Below are positions 16,008 to 26,111 of a stretch of 64,000 nt of DNA, piece after piece. Each line of letters begins with the position of its first letter. The stretch's first letter is position 1. The stretch is from JACMLC01 sp963720235. GTDB taxonomy: Bacteria > Acidobacteriota > Blastocatellia > Pyrinomonadales > Pyrinomonadaceae. Made by a program: the position numbers and the translations under genes. Location of the stretch: positions 5,084,001 to 5,148,000 of the forward strand of contig OY970389.1 in NCBI GenBank assembly GCA_963720235.1, written 5' to 3'. The notes below the pieces were generated by a model. The model did no database searches. It saw only the letters and a program-made list of their open reading frames with translations, and had not been told where the DNA came from.

Positions 16008-19000
16008 ATGCACAGCCTCTGTTTCCGCGTCCTTGCGCGCACGCTCTCTTGCTTCGTTCTTCTCTTAATTTTCTCTTCAATCGCCCAGACACAGGATTTG
16101 GATGAAGCGGCGATAAGCGGGCGCGTTGTGGACCAGAACGGCGCGCTCATTCCGGGAGCGACTGTGACGGCTGTGCTCTTGAGCAAAGGTCTTGAACGCA
16201 CGACCGAGACTGATGCTGTTGGTCGCTATCGCTTGATAGAGCTACAACCCGGCAGCTACTTTGTGCGCGCTTCCTGCGCCGGATTCGCAACAGAAGAGAA
16301 GAGGGATTTGCAGACTCTCGCGGGGCAGCAAGTCCAACTTGATTTCACTTTGCGCCCGGCGGATGTTGCGGCAGAGCAGACAGTGTTGGCAGAAGCGCAG
16401 GCGCAATTAATAGACACTGCGCGCACGATTGTCGGCGGCACAATCACAGGCGAAGAGATAGAAGCTTTGCCAAACCTGACGCGCTCTCCGCTCGATTTAA
16501 TCTTCACGCTTCCGGGCGTCACAGAGGAACCGCTCTCGACGCGCGAACTAGCCGAAGACCGCGACACCAATCCTGCACAGACTCCAGAAGAAGCAGGAAC
16601 CTTCGCTCTTTCCGGTGGGCCAGCCTATTCAAACAACTTGACGATAGATGGTTTGGATAACAACGACGACCGCGCGGCGCGCGAAAGATTTCAGCCTTCT
16701 CTGGAGGCTGTCGCAGAAGTGCAGGTCATCACGAATCAATTTTCGGCTGAGTACGGGCGCGCGTCAGGCGGGCGCATCAACATACGCACGCGTGGCGGGG
16801 CAAATCAGTTTCGCGGCAGAACCTTCTTCTTTTTTCGAGACGAAAGTCTCAACAGCAATACTCACAAGAACAACTCGCGCGGCCTCGCACGCCTGCCGCT
16901 CACAGAGCTTAATCCGGGTTTCACTTTGAGTGGGCCAATTATTATTCCTCCGCTCAAAATTAACAGACGCGGCCACAGCTTCTTTTTTATCTCATACGAA
17001 TTTAATACTGTCTTCGATACGGCATTGATTGATACGCTCGTCCCGGTCGAGCAAAGCACACGCTTTCCTTTGCCACATCCGACAACGCTTGCCGCGCAGC
17101 GTCTTGAGATTGTGAGCGCGCCAAGCTTGAGCGCGTTGGTCGCTCCCTACATTGCCACTGTCAGCACGCCTGTCAAAAATCATATCTTCACCGCGCGCAT
17201 AGATAATCAATTCAGCGAAGCGCACAACGGCACTGCGCTTTATCAATTAGGAAGGCTCAATAATCTCCGTCAATTCGGCGGCGGCAATCGCTTAGCCGAA
17301 GCCTTGCAGGGTAAGACGCGCAACTCCGATGCTATCTCTTACACGGACAATTATGTCTTCTCGTCAACGCTTATCAATCAAGCGCGCGTGCAATTCTCCA
17401 CACTCAAGCCCGCACTCACGGCAAGCGGCGGCACAAGTCCTGTCGTTTTAATTGCGCTCAATGACCCTTTGCCCGCCAGCGACCCGCATCAACGAACAGG
17501 CACACTCGTCGCAGGCTCTTCCACTGCGGGCGGCAGCGACCGCCGCGAGACGCGCTGGCAGATACAGGACACGCTCTCAATCCTGCGCGGCGCGCACACT
17601 TTGCGTTTCGGCATGGACATGCAACGCATCCGTTCGACCTTCATCAATCTGACGGATGCTTCCGGCACTTTTAACTTCGAGAGCGCGGGGGATTTTCTGG
17701 CGGGCGTGCCGGGCAGGTTTAGACAAAACTTTCAGACCGCATCCACACAGCGAAATTTTTATACGAGCTTTTTCATACAGGACGAATGGCGTTTGAGAGG
17801 CAACGTAATGCTGAGCTTCGGACTGCGTTATGAGAATGAAACTATCCTGCGCGATAGAAATAATTTCGCGCCGCGCGTGGCGGTCGCTTATGACCCTTTT
17901 GGCAACGGCAAGACTGTTATTCGCGCGGGCGCGGGGCTTTTCTACAATCGCGCTCTGCTGCGCACGATTGACGATTTTACGCTCGGCGGTCAACAGCTTT
18001 TCTTTGATACGAATGCCTTGCGCAATCCGGTCACAGGCAGGCTCTTAACTGCTACAGAACGACGCGCCTTCATTGCCGCCAATCTCAATTTCCCGCAGAC
18101 CTTGACGGCAGACTCAGCACTGGTTCAGCAGTTTGCTGTGCGCGAGTCAGGATTCCTGCGCCGCCTCGACCCACACTTGCGCATCCCTGAAAGCTATCAG
18201 GCAAACATTGGCTTTGAACGCGAGTTGGGCGGCTCTTTTGTTTTTGAAGCCAACTATACCTGGAATCGCGGCCTGCACTTGTGGCGAGAGTTCAATGCCA
18301 ACGCGCCTGTGTTGCCAAGTGGGTATAGAGATTTGACCGAATACCTGCTCGCGCGCGACTTTGCAAATTTCCGCAGCGGGCCGGGCGGAATCCGTCCGCT
18401 TTATGATGTCGCAAGCGCAGGCGAATTGGTGCGCTTCACGCGCACGCCTTTTAATCCCATGAACCCTGCGCGTTGTCCTTCGCCGTTCACTCCGAGCAAT
18501 CCTGATGTGGTTGGCTGCATAGTCGAATTCGGCGTTCCAATCACTTTGATAAATTTAAATAGCTTCACTTCTACGACTTCGGTTGATGTCGCGCTCGCAG
18601 CTTTAAGAAATTTGCGGCCAGACCCTGCGCGCGGCCAGATAGAGCAGCTTGCCAGCATCGGCAACAGTTTTTATCACGGCCTGACGCTGGAACTGCGTCG
18701 CCGCTTCATCAAAAGCGAGAGTGGATTTGCTTTCTCTTTTCGCGCCGCATACACGCTCTCTCGTTTGATTGACGACGGCATCGTCAACACCTCCGATGCG
18801 CTCACTAACAGAGACTTTCGCGCCGAACGCGCACGCAGCCTGCTTGACCGCCGCCATCGCTTTGTCTTCTCCGGTACGTTTGACACGCCGCGCTTCTTGG
18901 GCCACTTGCGCTTTTCGACAATCCTGCGCCTGGCCTCCGGTGCGCCCTTCAATATTTCCATCGGCGGCGCAGACCGCAATCTGGATGATGTGAGTAATGA

Positions 19001-19397
19001 CCGCCCGATTTTTACAGGCGACATCAAACGCCTGCTCGCACGCCGCCCCGGCGAGCCTGTTGATGCCGCGTTGCTCAATTATTTCTCTTTGCCGACCATC
19101 GGACGCACAGGCAACTTGCCGCGCAACGCTGGCACAGGGCCGGGAACATTTTTCTTTGACCTCAACATCACACGCGAGTTCCGCATAGGCGAACGCATGC
19201 GCGTGCGTCCGGTTGTAGAGATTGACAACATACTCAACAAGACTGTCTGGAGTTTCGGCACGGAGTTCATAGACTTTAAGGCTTTGAGCCCCTCGTCCAT
19301 GCCTGCTGAGAGGCAAGCTTTTCTGGATTCATTCCTGCTGACCACGCGCACCTTGAGGCAGCGACAGATTCGCGTCGGGATTCGCTTTGATTTTTGA
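16008..19397 (+). CDS. TonB-dependent receptor, Oar-like
   Basis: 1129 residues. A signal peptide (hydrophobic core about 10-25, cut after AQTQ) is followed by a carboxypeptidase-regulatory-like beta-sandwich (ISGRVVDQNGALIPGATVTAV... GRYRLIELQPGSYFV), a plug domain (PNLTRSPLDLIFTLPGV, NLTIDGLDNND, QVITNQFSAEYGRASGGRINIRTRGG) and a long outer-membrane barrel ending in the aromatic motif RVGIRFDF. This domain order is typical of the large TonB receptors abundant in Acidobacteriota, which import polysaccharide or peptide ligands; the substrate cannot be read here. GGAG precedes the ATG by about 9 bases. Partial copies of its 3' end occur at 24256 and 43380. Confidence 0.93.
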   Translation: MHSLCFRVLARTLSCFVLLLIFSSIAQTQDLDEAAISGRVVDQNGALIPGATVTAVLLSKGLERTTETDAVGRYRLIELQPGSYFVRASCAGFATEEKRDLQTLAGQQVQLDFTLRPADVAAEQTVLAEAQAQLIDTARTIVGGTITGEEIEALPNLTRSPLDLIFTLPGVTEEPLSTRELAEDRDTNPAQTPEEAGTFALSGGPAYSNNLTIDGLDNNDDRAARERFQPSLEAVAEVQVITNQFSAEYGRASGGRINIRTRGGANQFRGRTFFFFRDESLNSNTHKNNSRGLARLPLTELNPGFTLSGPIIIPPLKINRRGHSFFFISYEFNTVFDTALIDTLVPVEQSTRFPLPHPTTLAAQRLEIVSAPSLSALVAPYIATVSTPVKNHIFTARIDNQFSEAHNGTALYQLGRLNNLRQFGGGNRLAEALQGKTRNSDAISYTDNYVFSSTLINQARVQFSTLKPALTASGGTSPVVLIALNDPLPASDPHQRTGTLVAGSSTAGGSDRRETRWQIQDTLSILRGAHTLRFGMDMQRIRSTFINLTDASGTFNFESAGDFLAGVPGRFRQNFQTASTQRNFYTSFFIQDEWRLRGNVMLSFGLRYENETILRDRNNFAPRVAVAYDPFGNGKTVIRAGAGLFYNRALLRTIDDFTLGGQQLFFDTNALRNPVTGRLLTATERRAFIAANLNFPQTLTADSALVQQFAVRESGFLRRLDPHLRIPESYQANIGFERELGGSFVFEANYTWNRGLHLWREFNANAPVLPSGYRDLTEYLLARDFANFRSGPGGIRPLYDVASAGELVRFTRTPFNPMNPARCPSPFTPSNPDVVGCIVEFGVPITLINLNSFTSTTSVDVALAALRNLRPDPARGQIEQLASIGNSFYHGLTLELRRRFIKSESGFAFSFRAAYTLSRLIDDGIVNTSDALTNRDFRAERARSLLDRRHRFVFSGTFDTPRFLGHLRFSTILRLASGAPFNISIGGADRNLDDVSNDRPIFTGDIKRLLARRPGEPVDAALLNYFSLPTIGRTGNLPRNAGTGPGTFFFDLNITREFRIGERMRVRPVVEIDNILNKTVWSFGTEFIDFKALSPSSMPAERQAFLDSFLLTTRTLRQRQIRVGIRFDF

Positions 19398-19519
19398 GGA
19401 GAAAGGTGCTCGCCAACGCGATAATTTGAAACACGATAGTTGACAGTCTTCGCTATTAGCAATTCCGTCAAAGGACTTCAAGACCAAAGCTATTGGCAGG
19501 TGTTGCCAGATATAGGCAA

Positions 19520-20482
19520 TTAAGGGAAACCAGGAAACCGCGCCTGAAGATTAAAAGCCAGAACTGTGTCTGTTGGAAGGCCCCACCGCCTCATTATAAA
19601 ATTTTGTCCGCCCTGTGAGATTTGAAACGATGCTGTATTGCGTTGCCAGAGTGCGATGTTTGTCACGCCCAGGCCGTTATAGCTGCCGGGCGCAGGATAA
19701 TTAGGATTGATATCTGAGCCGAAAGTGAAGGCTTGAATTCCACCGTCCGAGCTTCTTTTCCAAATCCAAAAGCCAGCGTCGGGGCCAAAAGTTCGCCCGC
19801 GCCAGACAACAAGATCGGTTTTTCCATCGGCATCAAAATCTGCGGGCAATACCACGTCTGTGTTGAAGTTGCCACAGGCTTCATAACGCACGTTGTTATT
19901 TGAGCTTTGCAGAATTACAAAGCTGGTTTGTGCCGTGCGCTGCGTATAGACAGCAATGTCAGCTTTGCCGTCCCCATCATAGTCGCCGCGCAACTTCAAG
20001 TCGTCATCTGCGCCGAACTGAAGGGCTCTAAAGCCCATTGAAGAGCCCAGCGTGTACCAGACGAGAAGATTATCCGGCGTGCGCCTGACAACAGTCGGAT
20101 CAGCAAGACCGTCTCCATCAAAGTCTTGAGTTTGATATGGGTCATCGTCAGGTGAGCCCCAAGCGACGGCTTGCAGGCTATTGGTCTGGCTTCTCAGGAT
20201 ATAGAAATATGATGGCGTGCCGGGCCTCCAGACGGCCACATCCCACTTGCCATCGCCGTCATAGTCCGCCGGAACAGACTTGTCTACGGGAATGCCCCAC
20301 TGGTAGGCGCGAAAGCCGAGTGTGCTCTGCATGATGTACCAGACGAGGGCGTTGCCTTCCGTGCGCACGACGGCCAGATCCGTGCGACCATCACCGTCGA
20401 AATCGAGCACAGATGCTGCGCGCGTAAAGCTCGTGCTAGAGACAACAAAGATAATTGTGAGAATGAGCCGTATGGCTTTCAC
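19520..20482 (-). CDS. Exported FG-GAP/VCBS-like repeat protein
   Basis: 320 residues. I start it at the GTG at 20482, preceded by AAAGGA, which directly gives a signal peptide (MKAIRLILTIIFVVSSTSFTRAAS); a longer frame begins upstream. The mature part is about six repeats of ~45 residues with a calcium-loop core (DFDGDGRTDLAVVR, DYDGDGKWDVAVWRPG, DYDGDGKADIAVY) and a following WY(I/F)(L/M).S strand. These build an integrin-like beta-propeller that binds calcium and usually acts in surface adhesion or as a secreted domain. It lies 122 bases downstream of a related gene on the same strand. Confidence 0.82.
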   Translation of the reverse strand: MKAIRLILTIIFVVSSTSFTRAASVLDFDGDGRTDLAVVRTEGNALVWYIMQSTLGFRAYQWGIPVDKSVPADYDGDGKWDVAVWRPGTPSYFYILRSQTNSLQAVAWGSPDDDPYQTQDFDGDGLADPTVVRRTPDNLLVWYTLGSSMGFRALQFGADDDLKLRGDYDGDGKADIAVYTQRTAQTSFVILQSSNNNVRYEACGNFNTDVVLPADFDADGKTDLVVWRGRTFGPDAGFWIWKRSSDGGIQAFTFGSDINPNYPAPGSYNGLGVTNIALWQRNTASFQISQGGQNFIMRRWGLPTDTVLAFNLQARFPGFP

Positions 20483-20604
20483 GTGAGTTCCTTTCAATAG
20501 AACTGAGCCTGGTGTCCTCGATTTGGGGGGGAAGAGCACCTGTAGTCAAATTTTAAATTACTCGTAAACCCTCTTGCGCGGGAGCATGTCTATTGAGCAC
20601 GACC

Positions 20605-21735
20605 TTATGGGATAGTGGCAGCCGGTCCGGGTTGATCGCCTGCTTGTCCCCAGTGTAGTCCGTGTAGTTGATTGCTCCAACTCCGCAGGATGTACCAGTC
20701 GCCATCACGATAGACAGCGATGTCAGTCTTGCCATCACCGTCGAAATCTCCCGGCGCAGGCACGTCCGTGCTGAGCCCCCACTGTTGTGTGCGCATCGCG
20801 CCGTCTGAGCTTCTGAGCACAAACCAGACTGTGGTTGATGGCCGCCAAACGGCGAAGTCTGTTCTGTTGTCTCCGTCGTAGTCTCTTGCGACGGGCCTGT
20901 CTGTGCTGTTGCCCCACCTGGCGGAAAGCATCGTGCCGGTCGTGCTTCTCAGGACGAGCCATTCGCCGTTGCGATAGACTGCGATATCAGTCTTGTCATC
21001 TCCGTCATAATCACCTGGAACTGGTCTGTCATCGCTCTGACCCCACTGCCGAACGACGACCGCGTTGTCTGAGCTATGCCGTATGTACCACGTTGCCTGT
21101 CCGGCAAGAGGGTCATTGCGGCGGAAGACTGCGAGGTCTGTTTTACCGTCCCGGTCATAATCTCCTGGAACGGGAACGTCGCCGTTTATGCCCCACTCGG
21201 AGCGTGTGAAGTTTTGCGCCGAACCGCGTGAGATGTACCACGCGCTCTGGCCCAAGCCGTTGTCGTTTGCGCGGAAGACAGCGATGTCCGTTGTGCCATT
21301 GCCGTCGTAGTCGCCCGGCACAATCAGGTCTGTCGCATTACCGAAATACTGCTCGACGAAGGATTGCGGCTGTCGGCTGTGAAGGACATACCACTTACCC
21401 ATCTGTGTGCCGTCTGCAAAGGCGCGGAAGATTGCGAAGTCTGTCTTGCCGTCACCGTCAAAGTCTCCCATCACGGGTTGGTCAATCTGTGCGGCCTTCC
21501 AGAAACCGGAAGCGATGCTGTAAAGGCTTTGACTGCTGTTTGCGCCTGCGAGAGGTTGACCGACAGTTCCCTGAAGTGTGTATTGACCTTGTGCGCTCGC
21601 GCCGCCGCCGCCGCTGATGACGCTCAAAGAAAGATCATAGCCGCTGCTCTGCGCACGGACAGTCGCCACACAGGCTGAAAGCAATATGGATAAAGAGAGC
21701 ATCAGCAAAGAGAGATTTTCGATAAATCGTTTCAT
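20605..21735 (-). CDS. Exported FG-GAP/VCBS-like repeat protein
   Basis: 376 residues. The ATG at 21735 follows GGAG and gives a signal peptide (hydrophobic core LSLLMLSLSILLSACVATVRA). A short N-terminal segment (YDLSLSVISGGGGASAQGQYTLQGTVGQP..GANSSQSLYSIASGFWKA) is a secreted-protein module common in this kind of genome. About seven repeats follow with the pattern VPGDYDGDGKTDIAVFR...WYILRSS....QWG..TD, predicted to bind calcium and form a beta-propeller. A Cys in the leader (LLSACVA) might make it a lipoprotein, but the AQSSG signal-peptidase-I site is as plausible. It is 14 bases downstream of the S74 gene and probably co-transcribed. Confidence 0.85.
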   Translation of the reverse strand: MKRFIENLSLLMLSLSILLSACVATVRAQSSGYDLSLSVISGGGGASAQGQYTLQGTVGQPLAGANSSQSLYSIASGFWKAAQIDQPVMGDFDGDGKTDFAIFRAFADGTQMGKWYVLHSRQPQSFVEQYFGNATDLIVPGDYDGNGTTDIAVFRANDNGLGQSAWYISRGSAQNFTRSEWGINGDVPVPGDYDRDGKTDLAVFRRNDPLAGQATWYIRHSSDNAVVVRQWGQSDDRPVPGDYDGDDKTDIAVYRNGEWLVLRSTTGTMLSARWGNSTDRPVARDYDGDNRTDFAVWRPSTTVWFVLRSSDGAMRTQQWGLSTDVPAPGDFDGDGKTDIAVYRDGDWYILRSWSNQLHGLHWGQAGDQPGPAATIP

Positions 21736-21749
21736 GCTCGATAGCTCCT

Positions 21750-23984
21750 TCATTTGCTGCACAACTCGGCGTTCGGATGACTCAGACAAACGAGTTTCTT
21801 TAAGCTCTCAATCTGATTCTGTTGCTGCTTGAGTTGCTCTTGCAGCGATTCTATTTTCACATCGCGATCTTTGAGTTCTTCGTTCAAGCCTTGTATGGCA
21901 GCCAGAGCGACGCCGTCCGGGTCAATGGTTGCGATGGTCTTGTCGCCTTCGCCGACTTTGAAGGTGGCGAAGAAGTCCTGCGCCATTGGGCCAATGTGGC
22001 GGACGGAAGAGTTTTGCGTCTTGTAGTTCCAGGTCGAGATGGGAAGTTTAAGGACACCGCGCAGGATTTCGCGCGTGTTGACCGGAGTGAAGTTGGTTTT
22101 CATGTTGCGGTCGGAGAGGTTGTTCCACGAGCCGCCACCCGCCGGGAGCGAAACGCCAGCCGACCCGCCGGAGTTCGACGTGAGCGTCGTCGAGCCGTCG
22201 CTCGCCATCGAGAGCTTGCTGTTGGTGAGCGTCATCGTCGCGGTCGTGCTGTTGAAGATGAAGCCGGTTGAGAGTGCTGTGTTCGTGTAGAAGAAAGAGC
22301 CGTTGACGGCGCGCACGTTGAAGGAGTTCGTGACCGTCGGGTGAAACTGCGACTCTATGTCGGGGCTCGTGCTGTTGAACGTGTAAGTGAGTGGGACGGA
22401 GCGGTCGGAGAAGACGAACGTGCCGGTGCGCGGCGACCCGTTGATGGTCGAGGTGGACGCGCCGTAACCGAGTGCGACAGAGTTTGCGCCAGTCGCCGTG
22501 TGTCCCTCGCCGAGAGCCACCGTGCCTGTGTTGGCCGCGACCGAGTTCTTACCCACCACGATCGAGTTGTCACCGAGCGCGCGCACATTTTCGCCGAAGG
22601 CCGTAGAGTAGAGACCGATGTTGGCATCATCCCACTGCGTGCCGTTGACGCTGCCAGCGCGGATTGACCCCTTTGTCCCGTACCACATGAAGCGCGTGCC
22701 AGCACCCTCTATCGGAGCGGTAGTGTTGACGCCGCCAGTGTAATCGGCGACGGACAGAATCGAGCCGTCGTTGTCTACGCGGAATCGCTCCTTGTCATGG
22801 GTGCTGTTGTCGGGGTACGTCCCGCTGGCACTGAGCGAGATGAGTGCGTTAACGCCCGGCGTGCCCAACCTGTGATTGACCGGGTCTGTGCTGACGAGCT
22901 TGAGGTTGATGAGGTGGTTCGTGCTGTTCGCCGTCTGCTGCGCGGACGGCGCGAGTTCAAGACCTCCACTGACGCGCGCGGCATTGATGGTCGAACTGCT
23001 CGCATTGATGGCCGTGATGACGCTGTCGCCTGCCATCGAACTGACGCCGGAGGCGGTCGTGGCCGTGTTCGCGTTCGTGGCTGTGGTGGCCGTGGTGGCG
23101 TTGCCGTTCAGGCTGGCAGTGATTGTGTTCGCAGAAAAATTGCCGGAGGCATCACGGCGCACAAGTGCGTTGGGAGTATTCGTCTCGCTCGCTCCGTTTG
23201 CCAGCGCAGTAGCCGTAGCCACGTTGGCTGCGCTCTGGCCGCCAACATTGGAGACGACTGTCGCCGCTTGTGTCCCGGTTACATCGCCGGACAAAGTGCC
23301 GGAAAAGTTCGCGGTCGTCATAGCGTTTGTGGCAGTCGTCGCAGTGGCCGCGTTGCCATTAAGTGTAGCCGTAATCGTGCCTGCCGAAAAGTTGCCCGAA
23401 GCATCGCGCTTGACGATAGTGTTCGACGTGCTGCTCTCCGTCGCATTATTGGCCGCTGTCACGCCATCACTAATATTGCTCGCGCTCACTCCGCCGACAG
23501 AGGAAATTACTGTCGCGTTTTGAGTGCCAGTCACATCTCCGCTCAGGCTCCCGCTAAAGCTCGTCGCGGTCGTCGCAGTCGTCGCAGATGCGCTCTGTGT
23601 CGCATAGGGCGTTGCAGTAATCGGCTGGCGCGGCGAAAGGGTTGTGAAGTCAGCCTCGCCGCCGCGGCGCAGGCTAATCTCCAGATAGCGGTCTGCGCCG
23701 GGAAAGGCGTTTAACCCAAAATCTAATTGCACTATGAAGACGCCGTTCGTGACCGTCACATCCGAGACCGTGACGGTGTTGGGCAAGCCTTGCGGCGAAC
23801 CGCTTGCGTCCACAAGCTTGAAGCTCAAGTCGTATTGGCCGTTAGCAGGTGCGCCCTGATCCATCAGGCGTCCCTGATAAGTAAAGCCTGCGCTTTGTGC
23901 AAAGGCACTGCTGGCGACCAACAACATTGCTGTCAGCAGTAACAAAGAGAAACCACGAGAGAAAGCAGACAAGGTTCTAAACAT
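21750..23984 (-). CDS. Exported fibre-like protein with C-terminal S74 chaperone domain
   Basis: 744 residues. A signal peptide (cut after SSAFA) is followed by a beta-rich domain (FTYQGRLMDQGAPANGQYDLSFKLVDA), two to three ~75-residue repeats (SGDVTGTQ.ATV.S.VGG..A.N...A.....A.E..T.N..V.RDASGNFSA.TITA.LNGNA), a YadA-head-like stretch (ALGDNSIVVGKNSVA, ALGEGHTATGANSVALGYGA), and a peptidase S74 intramolecular chaperone (NLSDRNMKTNFTPV with the Ser-Asp...Lys core, then MAQDF and a C-terminal coiled coil). S74 domains trimerise fibres and cut themselves off. Its use in an exported bacterial protein instead of a phage tail fibre suggests a trimeric surface fibre. Confidence 0.85.
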   Translation of the reverse strand: MFRTLSAFSRGFSLLLLTAMLLVASSAFAQSAGFTYQGRLMDQGAPANGQYDLSFKLVDASGSPQGLPNTVTVSDVTVTNGVFIVQLDFGLNAFPGADRYLEISLRRGGEADFTTLSPRQPITATPYATQSASATTATTATSFSGSLSGDVTGTQNATVISSVGGVSASNISDGVTAANNATESSTSNTIVKRDASGNFSAGTITATLNGNAATATTATNAMTTANFSGTLSGDVTGTQAATVVSNVGGQSAANVATATALANGASETNTPNALVRRDASGNFSANTITASLNGNATTATTATNANTATTASGVSSMAGDSVITAINASSSTINAARVSGGLELAPSAQQTANSTNHLINLKLVSTDPVNHRLGTPGVNALISLSASGTYPDNSTHDKERFRVDNDGSILSVADYTGGVNTTAPIEGAGTRFMWYGTKGSIRAGSVNGTQWDDANIGLYSTAFGENVRALGDNSIVVGKNSVAANTGTVALGEGHTATGANSVALGYGASTSTINGSPRTGTFVFSDRSVPLTYTFNSTSPDIESQFHPTVTNSFNVRAVNGSFFYTNTALSTGFIFNSTTATMTLTNSKLSMASDGSTTLTSNSGGSAGVSLPAGGGSWNNLSDRNMKTNFTPVNTREILRGVLKLPISTWNYKTQNSSVRHIGPMAQDFFATFKVGEGDKTIATIDPDGVALAAIQGLNEELKDRDVKIESLQEQLKQQQNQIESLKKLVCLSHPNAELCSK

Positions 23985-24644
23985 GAATCTTTTTCCTTAC
24001 GAAGCCCCGTCTTTTATCGAGCGAGGGAAGTGAGTTGTGCATACGCGTCGCCAGTGAAGACAGGAGCTTGCCGATGAGCTACGCAAGAAGTGGTGTTTAT
24101 ATTAGGGTTTGCAGTCTGCGAGATGCAGGGTGTTATCCAAGATTGTTCAATTCACAACCATCTTGAACAAAATTATTTTGACTTTTATCTATCAAATTGT
24201 CAACAAGTTTCAGCCTTCGTGCGTGGGATGAGCTTTCCGACCATAATATTTCAGATCGTCAACGCCCGCCGAACGTCAGGAATTTCTCGACTCGTTTTTA
24301 TTGACGACTCGCACCCTCAGACCGCGCATGATTCGTGTGGAGATTCGTTTTGATTTTTAATCTGAGCAGACGCTAGATTGACTAATATTTTAAGAGTAGG
24401 GAAAGGCAAGCAATGCGTAGAATCAGAATCCCAAAAATGCCGGACAGTTTTCTACCAGACATTCAGAGGTAGGTACTTTTGGGTGACGAACTGGAAGTCT
24501 GGCGGAAAGAAAGGCTTCGTCAGCTGGATTTCTGCAACATGATTTATCCTATGCCAAATAGATATACAGGTCAATTAAATCCCTTTTTCATTGCAGGCGG
24601 AGAACGGGAGCCCAACAGAACGCCAGCCCGTGTGAAGAGAAAAT
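23985..24644. other. Non-coding stretch with TonB-tail remnant
   Basis: No gene is supported between the S74 gene and the broken histidine kinase. The only recognisable content is the TonB-receptor tail remnant at 24256-24434, listed separately. After it comes a short open frame starting MRRIRIPKMP; it is too short to call. Confidence 0.6.
24256..24434 (+). pseudogene. Remnant of a TonB-receptor 3' end (copy 1)
   Basis: Bases 24256-24358 can be read as ...STPAERQEFLDSFLLTTRTLRPRMIRVEIRFDF-stop, close to the last ~33 residues of the receptor ending at 19397, but with no upstream coding part. The following ~75 bases are also shared with the second remnant: 24256-24434 matches 43460-43638 almost base for base (constant offset 19204). 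It is therefore a duplicated fragment of a receptor gene different from the intact one here. Confidence 0.8.
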
Positions 24645-25749
24645 TCAAGGGTCTATCACAAACGTTTCTGTTAGTCGCTCGTGGAAGGGAATGCTCAGGC
24701 GCACGGTGACTCCGCTTCCCGGCAAGTTGTCTAACTCGAAGCGGTGTTGCGAGCCGTAGAGATAATGAAGCCTCGCGCGGGTGTTGCCTAACCCGATGCG
24801 GCTTTGGCTCACGACGCCTTTGTCGGTTGCCTGGATTCCGTTCCCGTCATCAATAACTAAGATGTGCAACATCCCGTCGATGCACATGGCCTTGATTTCA
24901 AGGTGTCCGCCCTCATCCCGCGGCATGATACCGTGACGGATCGAGTTTTCGACTAGCGGCTGAAGGATCATGGCCGGGACGTAAGCCCTGAGCGTCTGCG
25001 GTTCGATATTCATTCGGACTTCCAACCTATCCTCGAATCGCGCCTTCATAATCTCCAGGTACTTATTTATGAACTCAAGCTCCTGCTTGAGCGTCACCTC
25101 CTGTTCGCTCATGTTGTAGAGGCTGACGCGGAGCATGTCGCTCAAATTGATAACCATCTTTTCCGCTGCCGGCTCGATTTTCGTGAATCAACTGAACGAG
25201 CGTGTTGAGCGTGTTGAAGAGGAAATGCGGGTGGAGTTGCATCTTAAGAATTTGCAGTTGCGCTTGATGCAATCTTAACTCGCGCTCCTGATACTTTTGG
25301 AAGTGAAGAATAGCCTGGTGAACGGCCAAGATGCTCACGTAGGCAAGAATGCCGTTGAACACGAAACTCCAGGGGCCGTCGAGGCGCGGAACTTCCCTGA
25401 AGGCTGCATGCGCTTGCGGCATGATTAAGGCCAACCCGCAGTGATACACAAACGTCTGCGCCGCAGCGAAGGCTAAGCCGAAGCAGAAGTGAACCAGCAG
25501 ACATCGCAGAAGATTCTCGCGCTCGACCTGCCAACGCCGACTGACAGGTAAGATAAGAGGCATGAGCACGGCCCACGAATAAGTGCCGATAATCAACTTG
25601 GCGAGCAACAGAGAATAGGGAAGAGGCGCGGAGGAGCGTTTGTTGTAAAACCATACCTGCGGCAAGAGGATGAGCAGCTTGAGCATGAAGATGAGGAAGA
25701 TAACTAATGCAGTTATCCACCTCGATTGGGCCTTTGATGGATGACTCAT
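24645..25749 (-). pseudogene. LytS-type sensor histidine kinase, frameshifted
   Basis: The N-terminal part (from the ATG at 25749) has four to five membrane helices and the phosphoacceptor region LQILKMQLHPHFLFNTLNTLVQLIHENRA. The frame then runs out, while the C-terminal ATPase part (MVINLSDMLRVSLYN..., QPLVENSIRHG N-box, DDGNGI, GLGNTRARL) continues in another frame up to 24645. The switch lies near 25160-25175, where one extra G in a GCCGGCAGCGG context would restore NRAAAEKMVINLSDML. So a single-base insertion or a sequencing error splits an otherwise complete His_kinase/HATPase protein. The partner regulator at 26112 is intact and divergent. Confidence 0.8.
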
Positions 25750-26111
25750 AATCACCTAACCGCGTTTGAGCCAACAGCCGTGTTGTGCATGTTCTCCGAC
25801 CGGGCGGTGGAGGGAGAGAATTGTCAAAGTCGTGCCTTGCGCGAATGCTTTTCCGGCCCATGATAAGCCAGTTGTAAAAGAGTTGTGCTGTCATTGGGAC
25901 GAGGCATTGAAAAATTGTGATGAATAGCGCGGCGAGAGGGACGAAACTTTTAGCGTAAGCTTTCAACTGTTTGGTTCGTTAATAAGTAGTACTGGATAAT
26001 TATGTTGTGGCGGCGCGAAAGTGATTTCAACTTCGCGCCACGCGCGCCGGATGAAATGTCGCATCTGATAGATGAAGCAGGAACGACTCTGGTAAAGATT
26101 GGGGTCAAGAG
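25750..26111. other. Divergent intergenic region, possible regulator promoter
   Basis: 362 bases between the broken kinase and the LytTR regulator. TTGGTT at 25971-25976 and GATAAT at 25995-26000, 18 bases apart, could be the regulator promoter, leaving a leader of about 100 bases. No paired direct repeats of the LytTR-binding type were recognised with confidence. Confidence 0.3.

Noticed and set aside
22341..23714. Long plus-strand frames opposite the S74 gene
   Set aside because: They are shadows of the high-GC repeats of the minus-strand gene and rich in Arg, without domains.
24479..24709. 76-codon plus-strand frame
   Set aside because: Overlaps the end of the kinase gene on the other strand and has no supporting motif.
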